DNA of 64,000 bases from Paracoccus limosus (lineage in GTDB: Bacteria > Pseudomonadota > Alphaproteobacteria > Rhodobacterales > Rhodobacteraceae). The DNA is taken from contig NZ_WMIF01000016.1 of assembly GCF_009711185.1 (NCBI RefSeq), positions 1-64,000 of the forward strand. Reading direction: 5' to 3'. The notes beneath the pieces were generated by a model. That model did not search any database. It worked only from the letters and a program-made list of their open reading frames with translations, and was not told the origin of the DNA. This document shows positions 54,986 to 63,919 of this stretch, piece after piece. Numbering within the stretch: position 1 is the first letter of the stretch; each line of letters opens with the position of its first letter. A program made the position numbers and the translations under genes.

Positions 54986-55807
54986 ATGCAACCCCTGCAG
55001 TCCCGTCCCGGATTCCGCCAGATGGGCGTGCGCCGTTTCGGCCGCGTGAACTGGCTGGGTCTCTATACCCTGTCGCGGCGCGAGATCATGCGCTTCATGA
55101 ATGTCTGGCAGCAGACCATCTTTGCGCCGCTGATGACCTCGGCGCTGTTCGTGGTGGTCTTTGCCTTGGCGCTTGGGCGTTCGCGCGGCGAGGTGATGGG
55201 CCTGCCCTATCTGGCCTTCCTTGGGCCGGGCATCCTGATGATGACGGTGATCCAGAACGCATTCGCCAATACCTCGTCCAGCATCATCTCGGCCAAGATG
55301 CAGGGCAATATCGTCGATACGCTGATGCCGCCCCTGTCGGCGGCCGAGATCCTGACCGGCTATCTGACCGGCGCCGTGGTGCGGGCGCTGATCGTGGCGG
55401 TGGCGATCGGTGCCGGCATGGCGCTGATGCTGGGGCAGGGCATCGCGCATCCGCTGTGGGCGCTGGCCTTCGTGCTGCTGGGCGCGGTGCTGATGGGCGG
55501 GCTGGGGCTGCTGAGCGGGATCGTGGCGCAGAAATTCGACCAGATGGCGGCGATCACCAATTTCATCGTCACGCCGCTGTCATTCCTTTCGGGCACGTTC
55601 TACTCTGTCGAAGCCCTCCCCGAGCCTTTCCGGACGCTGGCCCATTGGAACCCCATCTTCTACCTGATCGACGGCGCGCGCTATGGCATTGCCGGCGTCT
55701 CGGATGCCCCGCCGCTGCGCGGTCTTGTGGTCTGCGCGCTGACCGTGGCGCTGGTGGTCTGGCTGGCGTGGCGCTGGATCGCCTCGGGCTATCGCATGAA
55801 GCCCTGA
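54986..55807 (+). CDS. ABC-2 type transporter permease
   Basis: Inner-membrane protein of 273 residues with six predicted helices, of the ABC-2/YadH type (IMRFMNVWQQTIFAPLMTSALFVVVFALALG, FLGPGILMMTVIQNAFANTSSSIISAKMQGNIVDTLMPPLSAAEIL, FLSGTFYSVEALPEPFR). Such permeases export lipids or polysaccharide precursors, or drugs. The ATP-binding partner is not adjacent on either side (gcrA and argD are the neighbours), so it must be supplied elsewhere. AAGGAG precedes the ATG. Confidence 0.85.
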   Translation: MQPLQSRPGFRQMGVRRFGRVNWLGLYTLSRREIMRFMNVWQQTIFAPLMTSALFVVVFALALGRSRGEVMGLPYLAFLGPGILMMTVIQNAFANTSSSIISAKMQGNIVDTLMPPLSAAEILTGYLTGAVVRALIVAVAIGAGMALMLGQGIAHPLWALAFVLLGAVLMGGLGLLSGIVAQKFDQMAAITNFIVTPLSFLSGTFYSVEALPEPFRTLAHWNPIFYLIDGARYGIAGVSDAPPLRGLVVCALTVALVVWLAWRWIASGYRMKP

Positions 55808-55914
55808 GCCCTCGGGGGCACCAGACATGAGGCGCCGAAAGCCGTTGCGCCCTGTGCGGTTCCGCGCTATGCGGTCGCCATGATCGCCCGGACCGCCCTT
55901 GTCGCCCGTCCCCG

Positions 55915-55933
55915 ACGTTGATCCTGTCAACGT
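55915..55933. promoter_or_regulatory. Inverted repeat upstream of argD
   Basis: ACGTTGA-TCCTG-TCAACGT, a 7-bp-arm palindrome about 75 bp before the argD start, in a 198-bp gap after the permease gene. Suitable for a dimeric repressor; the identity of the regulator is unknown. Confidence 0.4.
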
Positions 55934-56005
55934 TCGATCCTGCCTGTCTTTTCCCGATTCCATCCCGAGCCGCTGCCTGCGGCTGCCATCCGTGAGGACA
56001 ACTCC

Positions 56006-57178
56006 ATGATCTCGCACGTCCTGCCGACCTATAACCGCGCGCCCCTTGCCTTTGAGCGGGGCGAAGGCACCTGGGCCATCGCCACGGACGGCACCCGCTA
56101 TCTGGACCTGGGTGCCGGGATCGCGGTCAATGCGCTGGGCCATGCCAACCCCGAACTGGTCGCCGCCCTGACCGAGCAGGCCAACCGCATCTGGCATGTC
56201 TCGAACCTGTATCAGATCCCGCAGCAGGAACGGCTGGCCGATCTGCTGGTCGAGCACACCTTTGCCGACACCGCCTTCATCACCAATTCCGGCACCGAGG
56301 CTGCCGAGCTGGCGATCAAGATGGTACGCAAATACTGGTCCGAACAGGGTGAGCCCGACCGGATCGAGATCCTGACCTTCGAAGGCGCCTTCCACGGCCG
56401 CTCGACCGGGGCCATCGCGGCATCGGCGTCGGAAAAGATGGTCAAGGGCTTTGGCCCGCTGATGCCCGGCTTTCGCCAGCTGCCCTGGGGTGACATGGCG
56501 GCGCTTGAGGCCGCGATCTCGGAGCGCACCGCCGCCGTCATGCTGGAGCCCGTGCTGGGCGAGGGCGGCATCCGCCCGCTGCCCGATGCCGATCTGCGCC
56601 TGATCCGCGAGCTCTGCGACCGGACCGGCGCGCTTTTGGTGCTGGACGAGGTGCAATCGGGCATGGGCCGGACGGGCAAGCTGTTCGCGCATGAATATGC
56701 CGGCATCACGCCCGACATCATGATGGTCGCCAAGGGCATCGGCGGCGGCTTTCCGCTGGGCGCGGTGCTGGCCACCGAAAAGGCTGCAGCGGCCATGGTC
56801 GCGGGCACGCATGGCTCGACTTATGGCGGCAACCCGCTGGCCTGCGCGGTCGGCAGCAAGGTCATGGAGATCATCGCCACGCCCGAATTCCTGGCCGAGG
56901 TGAACCGCAAATCGGCCCTGTTCCGGCAAAAGCTGGAAGGGCTGGTCGCCGCCCATCCCGATGTCTTTGAAAGCGTGCGCGGCCAGGGGCTGATGCTGGG
57001 CCTGAAATGCAAGGTCGCGCCGACCGATCTGGTCAAGGCCGGCTATGCCGAACATCTGCTGACCGTTCCGGCCGCCGACAACACGCTGCGCCTGTTGCCG
57101 CCGCTGACCATCACGGATGCGGAAATCGCCGAGGCGGTGGCACGGCTGGACCGGGCCGCCGGCAGGCTGGATGGCTGA
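56006..57178 (+). CDS. argD: Acetylornithine aminotransferase
   Basis: Class-III PLP aminotransferase of 390 residues acting in arginine synthesis (N-acetylglutamate semialdehyde to N-acetylornithine), possibly also in lysine synthesis. The start [20 protein letters not shown], the Asp in [21 protein letters not shown] and the Schiff-base Lys243 in [18 protein letters not shown] are visible. It shares a direction with argF, 254 bp downstream, as in the common argD-argF pair. Confidence 0.95.
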   Translation: MISHVLPTYNRAPLAFERGEGTWAIATDGTRYLDLGAGIAVNALGHANPELVAALTEQANRIWHVSNLYQIPQQERLADLLVEHTFADTAFITNSGTEAAELAIKMVRKYWSEQGEPDRIEILTFEGAFHGRSTGAIAASASEKMVKGFGPLMPGFRQLPWGDMAALEAAISERTAAVMLEPVLGEGGIRPLPDADLRLIRELCDRTGALLVLDEVQSGMGRTGKLFAHEYAGITPDIMMVAKGIGGGFPLGAVLATEKAAAAMVAGTHGSTYGGNPLACAVGSKVMEIIATPEFLAEVNRKSALFRQKLEGLVAAHPDVFESVRGQGLMLGLKCKVAPTDLVKAGYAEHLLTVPAADNTLRLLPPLTITDAEIAEAVARLDRAAGRLDG

Positions 57179-57432
57179 CGGATCGTCAGGGTCGCTGCAA
57201 TTCGCCGATCCGCCCCTGCCGGCGGGTCGGTTGCGCCTGTCCGGCGCTCTCGGGTTCGGCGGCGGATCGGCATCCTGCGCCTCAGGCTCGCTTCAGCACG
57301 GCACCATGGTCCGCGCCCTGACGCGGCACCGATGAGGCGGGCGATATCTCCCGCGAAATAGGGGCTTCGGCCCTTGACCTCATCCCGGCAAAGCGGCTTG
57401 CTGAGCGCACCGATCCGAAAGACAGTCTCACG

Positions 57433-58359
57433 ATGAACAATTTTCTCGACATCCACACCACCGCCAAGGCCGATCTGCGCGGCATGATCGACACCGCCCG
57501 CCGCATGAAGGATGCCCGGGCCGGCCAGCCCAAGGGCGCGCCGGATGCCGAACAGCCGCTCAAGAACCGCATGGTCGCGCTGATCTTTGAAAAGCCCTCG
57601 ACCCGGACCCGCGTCAGCTTTGATCTGGGCGTGCGTCAGATGGGCGGACAGACCATGGTGCTGTCGGGCAAAGAGATGCAGCTGGGCCATGGCGAGACCA
57701 TTGCCGACACCGCCCGCGTGCTGTCGCGCTATGTCGACCTGATCATGATCCGCACCTTCGAAGAGGCGACGCTGCTGGAAATGGCGGAATATGCCTCGGT
57801 GCCGGTGATCAACGGCCTGACCAACCGCACCCATCCCTGCCAGATCATGGCCGATGTGATGACCTTCGAGGAACATCGCGGCCCGATCGCCGGGCGCAAG
57901 GTTGTCTGGTCGGGCGACGGCAACAACGTCTGCGCCAGCATGATCCATGCCGCGGGCCAGTTCGGCTATGACTTCACTTTTACCGGCCCCCCGACGCTGG
58001 ACCCCGAGGCCGAGGCGCTGGAGTTTGCCCGTGCCCAGGGTGTGCGGGCGGTGATCGAGCGCGACCCGGCCAAGGCGGTCGAGGGTGCTGATCTGGTGGT
58101 CACGGACACCTGGGTCTCGATGCATGACCCGCAATCGGCGCGCGAGCGGCGGCACAACCAGCTGCGCGCCTATCAGGTCAACGAGACGCTGATGGCGCAG
58201 GCCAAGCCCGATGCGCTGTTCATGCATTGCCTGCCGGCACATCGCGATGACGAGGTGACCAGCGCGGTGATGGACGGCCCGAACTCGGTCATCTTCGATG
58301 AGGCGGAAAACCGGCTCCACGCGCAAAAGGCCGTCATGCGCTGGTGTCTGGACGTCTAA
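57433..58359 (+). CDS. argF: Ornithine carbamoyltransferase
   Basis: Protein of 308 residues that joins ornithine and carbamoyl phosphate to citrulline. The carbamoyl-phosphate motif [13 protein letters not shown] (about 53-64), the ornithine-side DTWVSM and the [11 protein letters not shown] loop are all present. The 254-bp gap behind argD holds no gene, and a terminator follows. In related genomes hslO often follows argF; here an intergenic repeat region does instead. Confidence 0.96.
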   Translation: MNNFLDIHTTAKADLRGMIDTARRMKDARAGQPKGAPDAEQPLKNRMVALIFEKPSTRTRVSFDLGVRQMGGQTMVLSGKEMQLGHGETIADTARVLSRYVDLIMIRTFEEATLLEMAEYASVPVINGLTNRTHPCQIMADVMTFEEHRGPIAGRKVVWSGDGNNVCASMIHAAGQFGYDFTFTGPPTLDPEAEALEFARAQGVRAVIERDPAKAVEGADLVVTDTWVSMHDPQSARERRHNQLRAYQVNETLMAQAKPDALFMHCLPAHRDDEVTSAVMDGPNSVIFDEAENRLHAQKAVMRWCLDV

Positions 58360-58367
58360 GCGCCAGC

Positions 58368-58398
58368 AAGCCGCGCCGGCACCCCGCCGGCGCGGCTT
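58368..58398 (+). terminator. Terminator after argF
   Basis: Perfect 13-bp inverted repeat AAGCCGCGCCGGC / GCCGGCGCGGCTT with an ACCCC loop, 9 bp after the stop codon. Only two T residues close the stem on the plus strand. Confidence 0.7.
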
Positions 58399-58517
58399 GT
58401 CCGGGCGTCATGCGTTCATGGGTGTAGAGCGTCCTTGGTCGCGCTCTGGCTTGACGGTGCGCGCATAGCTCTGGTCACCGGGCTTACGGCCCGCGCCAAT
58501 CTTCGTCCGCCAACATG

Positions 58518-58621
58518 CCAATATCACCCGGGTCCGGAGCAAGACCCGGCACCCATCGGCAAAATGCCCCGAGCGCCCTTCTTTCATGCAAAAATATCCC
58601 GGGGTCCGGGGCAGAGCCCCG
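58518..58621. repeat. Two degenerate copies of the dispersed repeat family
   Basis: Copy A at 58518-58550 (CAATATCACCCGGGTCCGG, then CCCGGC) and copy B at 58591-58621 (AAAATATCCCGGGGTCCGGG, stem CGGGG/CCCCG). Both resemble the head AAATACCC plus GGGGTCCGGGG of the element at 32478-32530, in the same orientation as each other. They lie in the geneless stretch behind argF. Confidence 0.55.
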
Positions 58622-58682
58622 ATCCGGCGGCGCCGTCCAGATATTCCACCCCGGCAGCTTGACGCCACGGCCTGATCCGGCA

Positions 58683-58815
58683 CGTATCGCCGTATCGCCG
58701 TATCGCCGTATCGCCGTATCGCCGTATCGCCGTATCGCCGTATCGCCGTATCGCCGTATCGCCGTATCGCCGTATCGCCGTATCGCCGTATCGCCGTATC
58801 GCCGTATCGCCGTAT
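58683..58815. repeat. 8-bp tandem repeat, 16 exact copies
   Basis: CGTATCGC repeated head-to-tail without error from 58683 to 58810 (128 bp), then a partial unit CGTAT. Because 8 is not a multiple of 3, it translates on any frame into an 8-residue repeat (for example PYRRIAVS), which explains spurious ORFs here. It lies between convergent argF and the type I secretion genes. The unit is not palindromic. Copy number is likely to vary by slippage. Confidence 0.97.
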
Positions 58816-59253
58816 TGGGCGGCCCTGCGTTTCGTGCGGGCAGAGTCTGCACCGGGATCTACGCGCCTTTACCCTTTACCCTGATGCCGACGGCTCGTGA
58901 AGCCTGCCGAGGCCCGCGCATCGCACCATTTCAAATGCGGCACAAAAGACCAGAGCATCCATCCGCCCCTGCAACGCGGTTCGGAGAATGCGGCCGTGAA
59001 GCTTCGGACGTTTGTCAAAGGGTTGGGGGCGTCACGAATATCCGTGCTTGCAGTTAGCCGGCGGCTCTCACTGTGAAAGCAATGGAGCGGCACCGCCATC
59101 GGGCAGTGTTCTGGCTCCCGGTTCCTGAAGCACCCGCAAAACCTTCGCGACACGCCCCATGACATGACAAGCCCGCCGAACCTGCCAATCCTTGCGCATC
59201 GCAACGCGACCGGGCCAGCCTACCCTGCAAGCCAGCCCGGCCTGCTCTCGCAA
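58816..59253. other. Geneless interval behind the type I secretion operon
   Basis: About 440 bp with no convincing gene on either strand. Short ORFs exist but have no family resemblance and no ribosome sites. Base composition seems slightly less GC-rich than the flanking genes. It may hold decayed accessory DNA, but no identifiable remnant was found. Confidence 0.5.
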
Positions 59254-60651
59254 TCAGCTTTCGCGGAAAGCGCGGATGAAATAGTCGCTCAAGGGTTTGA
59301 CCAGATAGGCGAACGGGCTGCGCTCGCCGGTCTGGACATAGACCTCGACCGGCATCCCCGGCACCAGCGTCAGCTTGCCCAGCTTGGCGATCTGGTCCGG
59401 CGGGATCGTCACCTCGGCGCGGTAATAGGACACATGCGCGGTCTGATCGACCAGCGCATCAGCCGAGACGCGGGTCAGGATGCCGTCGATCTCGGGCGTG
59501 GTGCGCGAGGAAAAGGACGAAAACCGCAGCACGACCTGCTGGCCCGGATGCACCTCGTCGATGTTGATGGTGGCGATACGCGCCGCCACCACCAGCGGGC
59601 GGTCCTGCGGGATGATGAACATGATCGGATCAGCCGGCCGGATCACCGAGCGCGGCGTGGTCACCTGCAACTCCTGCACAATGCCCGAGACGGGCGCGCG
59701 GATTTCCAGCCGCGCGATCTGCTCGGTCAGCGCGCGGCGGCGCTCGGCCAGCTCCAGCTCGCGATAGCCCAGATCGCGCAGCTCGGTCTCGGCCTGTTCG
59801 CGATAGGTGGCGGATTTCTCCAGCCGCGACAGGTCGATCTGCGACAGCTGGGTTTCGGCCTGCGCCTCCGAGGCGGTGGTTTCGCCCAAAAGCCCGTCCA
59901 GCCGCGCCCCTTCGCGCTCCAGCGCCAGCACGCGCGGCGCCTGCGCCAACCCCTTTTCCAAGAGTGAACGCTGATCGCGCAATTCCTGCGCGATGAAGTC
60001 GCGCTGCTGTTGCAGGGCGCGGTTCTGCGCCTGAATGCCGGCAATCTGCGAGCGGACCTGTTCGGACTGCTTGGCAAGCTGGCCCAGCGATTGCGACAGC
60101 GTGTCCAGCCGCGCGTGGAACAGGCTGGTCTGGCCGTCCATCAGCTCTTGCAGCTGTGGCCGGGTCTTGGCCAGTTCGACCAGCTCGGCCGGGAACAGGA
60201 TCTCTTTTTTATCGGCGCGCTCGGCCTCCAGCCGGCCACGGCGGGCGAGAACCTCGAAATACTGGCCCTCGACGATGGTGCGCTCGGTGTCGAGCAGCGC
60301 GCCATCCAGCCGGATCAGCGGCTGGCCGGCGGTCACGGTCTCACCCTCATGCACGAGGATCTGATCGACGACACCGCCATCGGGATGCTGCACCACCTGC
60401 CGGCGCTGTTCCACCTCGACCTGTCCGGCGGCCACCACGGCACCGGCGATCCGCGCGGTCACCGCCCAAAGGCCAAAGCCCCCGACCAGCAGCGCCATGG
60501 TCACCAGGCCAAGGATCACCGCGCCGCGCGCCGACCATTCTGGGCGGGGCGGTGTCGGTGTCGGCCGGATCAGCGGCATGGCGGGACGTTCGGGCCGCGC
60601 CGGTTCGGCGGCCCGGGTTTCGGTCGGGTTCGGCATCTTGGGATTGCTCAC
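59254..60651 (-). CDS. Type I secretion periplasmic adaptor (HlyD family)
   Basis: Membrane-fusion protein of 465 residues. A proline-rich cytoplasmic start is followed by one membrane helix (about 47-70, GAVILGLVTMALLVGGFGLWAV), a split lipoyl domain (VQHPDGGVVDQILVHEGETV ... IRAPVSGIVQELQ) and a long coiled-coil region of about 200 residues. The C-terminal beta part ends GMPVEVYVQTGERSPFAYLVKPLSDYFIRAFRE, diagnostic of the PrtE/HlyD group. GTG at 60651 overlaps the ABC gene stop (GTGA) with GGAGG upstream. Confidence 0.93.
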   Translation of the reverse strand: MSNPKMPNPTETRAAEPARPERPAMPLIRPTPTPPRPEWSARGAVILGLVTMALLVGGFGLWAVTARIAGAVVAAGQVEVEQRRQVVQHPDGGVVDQILVHEGETVTAGQPLIRLDGALLDTERTIVEGQYFEVLARRGRLEAERADKKEILFPAELVELAKTRPQLQELMDGQTSLFHARLDTLSQSLGQLAKQSEQVRSQIAGIQAQNRALQQQRDFIAQELRDQRSLLEKGLAQAPRVLALEREGARLDGLLGETTASEAQAETQLSQIDLSRLEKSATYREQAETELRDLGYRELELAERRRALTEQIARLEIRAPVSGIVQELQVTTPRSVIRPADPIMFIIPQDRPLVVAARIATINIDEVHPGQQVVLRFSSFSSRTTPEIDGILTRVSADALVDQTAHVSYYRAEVTIPPDQIAKLGKLTLVPGMPVEVYVQTGERSPFAYLVKPLSDYFIRAFRES

Positions 60652-62390
60652 GACACACCTCCGCCCTGGCCCTGCGCCCGGTTGATCTGTTCGGCATTGC
60701 GGACCATGGAGTTCAGCACCTCGTCCCTTGGGCCAAAGGCGCGGCGCATGCCCTGATCCAGAAACAGCAGCAATTCGCATTCCGAGATCGCGGCCGGGCG
60801 GTGCGCCATGATGATGACTGCGCCGCCGCGCGCCTTGATGTTGCGGATGGCGAGGTTCAGCGCCTGCGAGCCCTCGTTGTCGAGGTTCGAGTTCGGCTCG
60901 TCCAGCACGAAGAGCACCGGATCGGCATAAAGCGCGCGCGCAAGGCCGATGCGCTGGATCTGCCCGCCCGAAAGCCGGCCACCGGCTTGGCTGACCTGGG
61001 TGTCATAGCCCTGCGGCAGGTCAAGGATCATGCGATGCGCGGCCGCCGCGGTGGCGGCGGCGACGATGCGCTGCGGGTCGGGATCGGGCGAGAGCCGGGC
61101 GATGTTTTCGGCAATCGTGCCGTCGAACAGCGTGACCTGTTGCGGCAGATAGCCGATCAGGCTGCCCAAAAGGTCGGGGTCGTATTGGTCCAGCGTCGCG
61201 CCCGCCAGCCGGATCGAGCCGCCGGCGATGGGCCATGCGCCGATCAGGGCCCGGGCAAGCGTGGTCTTGCCCGCGCCCGAGGGGCCGATCACCCCCAGAG
61301 CCAGCCCCGGCGTGATGTCAAAGCTGACGCCGCGCAGCGTCGGCACGGTTTGACCCGGCGGCACGACGGTCAGGTTGCGCACCTCGATCTGGGCGTCGGG
61401 CCGGGGCAGGGCGGTGCGCGGCACCACCGGCGGGCGGCGCCCCAGCAGCTCGCCCAGCCGCTTCCAGCCGTCCTGCGCGCGCTGCACCAGCGACCAGCCG
61501 CCCACGACCTGCTCGATCGGCGACAGCGCCCGGCCCATCAGGATGGATGAGGCGATCATCGCGCCCGGCGTCACCTCTTGGCGCAGCACCAGCCATGCAC
61601 CGGCGGCCAGAAGCGCGCTTTGCAAAAACAGCCGGAAGGTGCGGGAAAACACCGTGAAGCCGGTCGCGCGGTCCTGGCTTTTCACCGTCGCCTCGGTGGC
61701 GCGGTCGCGCATGGACTGCCAGCGGCGGAATGTTGCCTCGCGCATCCCGAGCGAGCCGATCAGCTCGCCCTCCTCGCGGTAAAGATCTGACATCCGTTCG
61801 GCCGATTGCGCGGTGATCGTGGCCTTTTGCAGCGATTCGCGGCCCAGCCACTGGTTCAGCACCGTCGCCACCACCAGTACGATCAGCCCCGCCGTCGCCA
61901 CCGCCCCCAGAACCGGGTGGAACACATAGACCGCCCCCAGAAACAGCGGTGCCCAAGGCAGGTCGAATAGCGCCATCAGCACCGGCGAACCGATCAGGCG
62001 CATTACCGCCTCAAGATCGCGCATCCCACCCTTGACCGCCACATCCGAGGCGCCGGCGGCGCCGTCCTGCAGGGCTGCGGTGAACACCCGCCCCTCCATC
62101 CGTTCCTGAAAACGGGCGGCGACCCGCGACATGACGCGGCTGCGGGCGAAATCCAGCACGCCCATCATGATGAACAGGAACACCACCAGCAAGAACAGCG
62201 CCGTCAGCGTTTCGACCGAGCGGCTGCCCAGGACGCGGTCATAGACCTGCATCATGAACAGCGGGCCGGTCAGCATCAGCAGGTTCACCATGAACGAAAA
62301 CAGGCCGACGATCAGGTAGAGATGGCGCGCATTGCCGCGCGCCTCAACCAGTTCACTACGGCCATCGTGGCGCATCGGCGGCAGGGCCAT
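60648..62390 (-). CDS. Type I secretion ABC transporter (PrtD-like)
   Basis: Protein of 580 residues with an N-terminal six-helix transmembrane domain (about 25-320) and a C-terminal ATPase: Walker A GPSGAGKTTLARALI, signature GGRLSGGQIQRIGLARALYADP, Walker B VLFVLDEPNSNLD and the H-loop AHRP. No C39-type peptidase precedes it, so it belongs to the RTX-exporter class without leader cleavage. Together with the adaptor it forms an exporter for a protein with a C-terminal secretion signal. No substrate gene or TolC homologue lies in the window. AAGGA precedes the ATG. Confidence 0.93.
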   Translation of the reverse strand: MALPPMRHDGRSELVEARGNARHLYLIVGLFSFMVNLLMLTGPLFMMQVYDRVLGSRSVETLTALFLLVVFLFIMMGVLDFARSRVMSRVAARFQERMEGRVFTAALQDGAAGASDVAVKGGMRDLEAVMRLIGSPVLMALFDLPWAPLFLGAVYVFHPVLGAVATAGLIVLVVATVLNQWLGRESLQKATITAQSAERMSDLYREEGELIGSLGMREATFRRWQSMRDRATEATVKSQDRATGFTVFSRTFRLFLQSALLAAGAWLVLRQEVTPGAMIASSILMGRALSPIEQVVGGWSLVQRAQDGWKRLGELLGRRPPVVPRTALPRPDAQIEVRNLTVVPPGQTVPTLRGVSFDITPGLALGVIGPSGAGKTTLARALIGAWPIAGGSIRLAGATLDQYDPDLLGSLIGYLPQQVTLFDGTIAENIARLSPDPDPQRIVAAATAAAAHRMILDLPQGYDTQVSQAGGRLSGGQIQRIGLARALYADPVLFVLDEPNSNLDNEGSQALNLAIRNIKARGGAVIIMAHRPAAISECELLLFLDQGMRRAFGPRDEVLNSMVRNAEQINRAQGQGGGVS

Positions 62391-62542
62391 GCCGGTTCCT
62401 TCCGTGTTCGTCTCGCCGGGCTTGCCCGGATCCGCGTCAGCGCATATCCGAACCTTGCCGTCGGCGACAGTGGGCCCTGTCCCGCGCTGGGCGGAGAATC
62501 GCCGGGTTGCCACGACCATAGCCACAGAAGGTTAGCAGAGTA

Positions 62543-63286
62543 TTGAAGCGAAGTATCGCACTTGCCGCTGTTCTGGCGCTGGCCGCCTGCCAATCGGCCC
62601 CCCGGGAACAAGAGATCAACGACCCGCTGGAGCCGCTGAACCGGCGCGCCCATGCCTTCAACGTCGGGCTGGACCAGCAGGTGGTCAAGCCGCTGAGCGC
62701 CAGCATGGCCGGGGGCAAGGGCGGCAGCAGTGACGGGGGGCAGGGCGGCATCGGCAGCCATGTCGTGACCGGGCTTGGCAATTTCGGCTCGAACCTTGCG
62801 CAGCCGGGCAAGGCGGTGAACCATCTGCTGCAAGGCCGGCCGGAGCCGGCGATCAAGACCACCTTCCGGTTTCTGGTCAACGGCACGCTGGGTCTGGCCG
62901 GTTTCCTTGACCCGGCGAGCGCGGATTTCGCTTTGCCCGAGCAGGATACCGATTTCGGCCAGACGCTTGCGGTCTGGGGCGTCGGCGAAGGCCCCTATCT
63001 GGAGCTGCCGCTTTTGGGCCCCTCGACGCTGCGCGACAGTGCCGGGCGGGTGGTGGATCTGGTGATCGATCCGATGCATTCGGTGCTGAACCGCGACCAA
63101 TATGCGATCGGCCTAGGGGCACGCGCCGTCTCAAAAGCCGGTGAACGGGCGCGTTTTGGCGATTCCGTCGATAGCGTCCTGCATGAAAGCGCCGATAGTT
63201 ATGCCCAGACCCGGCTGATCTGGCTGCAACATCGCCGCCACGAACTGGGCGAGCAAGGAGACGAGATTGACCCTTATGCCGAATGA
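62543..63286 (+). CDS. mlaA: MlaA/VacJ family outer-membrane lipoprotein
   Basis: Protein of 247 residues with a lipoprotein signal (MKRSIALAAVLALAACQSA, Cys16) and the VacJ signature NDPLEPLNRRAHAFN. MlaA sits in the outer membrane with porins and removes misplaced phospholipids, passing them to periplasmic MlaC. A Gly/Ser-rich insert (about 54-74) is unusual within the conserved region (GGKGGSSDGGQGGIGS). The start is TTG at 62543. It overlaps mlaC and is divergent from the type I secretion genes by about 150 bp. Confidence 0.92.
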   Translation: MKRSIALAAVLALAACQSAPREQEINDPLEPLNRRAHAFNVGLDQQVVKPLSASMAGGKGGSSDGGQGGIGSHVVTGLGNFGSNLAQPGKAVNHLLQGRPEPAIKTTFRFLVNGTLGLAGFLDPASADFALPEQDTDFGQTLAVWGVGEGPYLELPLLGPSTLRDSAGRVVDLVIDPMHSVLNRDQYAIGLGARAVSKAGERARFGDSVDSVLHESADSYAQTRLIWLQHRRHELGEQGDEIDPYAE

Positions 63287-63872
63287 CACCCGCCGCGGTT
63301 TTCTGGGCCTGATCGCCGCAGGCTGCGCCTTTGTCGCGACGCCGGCCCTGGCGCTGGACGAAAAACAGGCCAGCGCTCTGGTGCAGAAATCGCTGGACGA
63401 GGTCTATGCCGTCATCAACTCGGGCCAGCCGCCGGCGCAGATGTACAAGGCCTTCGAGGCGATCTTTGCGCGCTATGCCGATGTCGACATCATCGCCCGC
63501 TCGGCGCTGGGTCCGGCGGCGCGTCGGGTCAAGCCGGCCGAGTTCGCCGCCTATAAACACGCCTTCCAGGGCTATATCGGGCGCAAATACGGCAAGCGCT
63601 TCCGCGAATTCATCGGGTCCAAGATCGAGGTGACCGGCGCGCGACCGGTGAAAAGCTTCATCGCCGTGACCTCGATCGCCTATCTGAAAGGCCGCAGCCC
63701 GATGGAGATGGAATGGCACGTCTCGGACAAGTCCGGGCAGGGCCGCTATTTCAACATCATCATCGAAGGGGTGAACATGCTTGCCTCGGAGCGGGCCGAG
63801 GTCTCGGCCATGCTGGCCAAGCGCAAGGGCGACATCGCCGCGCTGACGGCGGATCTGCAAAAGGCCGGTTGA
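63267..63872 (+). CDS. mlaC: Phospholipid-binding periplasmic protein MlaC
   Basis: Protein of 201 residues. The start NDTRRGFLGLIAAGCAFVATPALA is a twin-arginine-like signal peptide; the mature domain shows FARYADVDIIARSALGPAARRV and GRSPMEMEWHVSDKSGQGRYFNIIIEGVNM, which match MlaC. It carries phospholipid between MlaA and the inner-membrane MlaFEDB complex, whose genes are not here. TTG at 63267 has AAGGAG at ideal distance; ATG at 63276 is the alternative. It overlaps mlaA by 20 bp and ends before a strong terminator. Confidence 0.92.
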   Translation: MTLMPNDTRRGFLGLIAAGCAFVATPALALDEKQASALVQKSLDEVYAVINSGQPPAQMYKAFEAIFARYADVDIIARSALGPAARRVKPAEFAAYKHAFQGYIGRKYGKRFREFIGSKIEVTGARPVKSFIAVTSIAYLKGRSPMEMEWHVSDKSGQGRYFNIIIEGVNMLASERAEVSAMLAKRKGDIAALTADLQKAG

Positions 63873-63894
63873 TCGCTGCACCCGTGTAAAATGA

Positions 63895-63918
63895 AAAGGC
63901 GGCCCGCAGGCCGCCTTT
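63895..63918 (+). terminator. Rho-independent terminator after mlaC
   Basis: Perfect 10-bp stem AAAGGCGGCC / GGCCGCCTTT with CGCA loop, followed by CTTATT. It lies between mlaC and the convergent gene at the right edge and can act in both directions. Confidence 0.85.
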
Positions 63919-63919
63919 C

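Noticed and set aside
57179-57432. Possible small gene between argD and argF
   Set aside because: Frames are short and lack homology or ribosome sites; the stretch looks like ordinary intergenic DNA.
58683-58815. CRISPR array
   Set aside because: Unit is 8 bp with no spacers; no cas genes are nearby.
58484-59057. Repeat proteins with PYRRIAVS or RRYGDTAI units
   Set aside because: They are translations of the 8-bp tandem DNA array and lack ribosome sites and homology.
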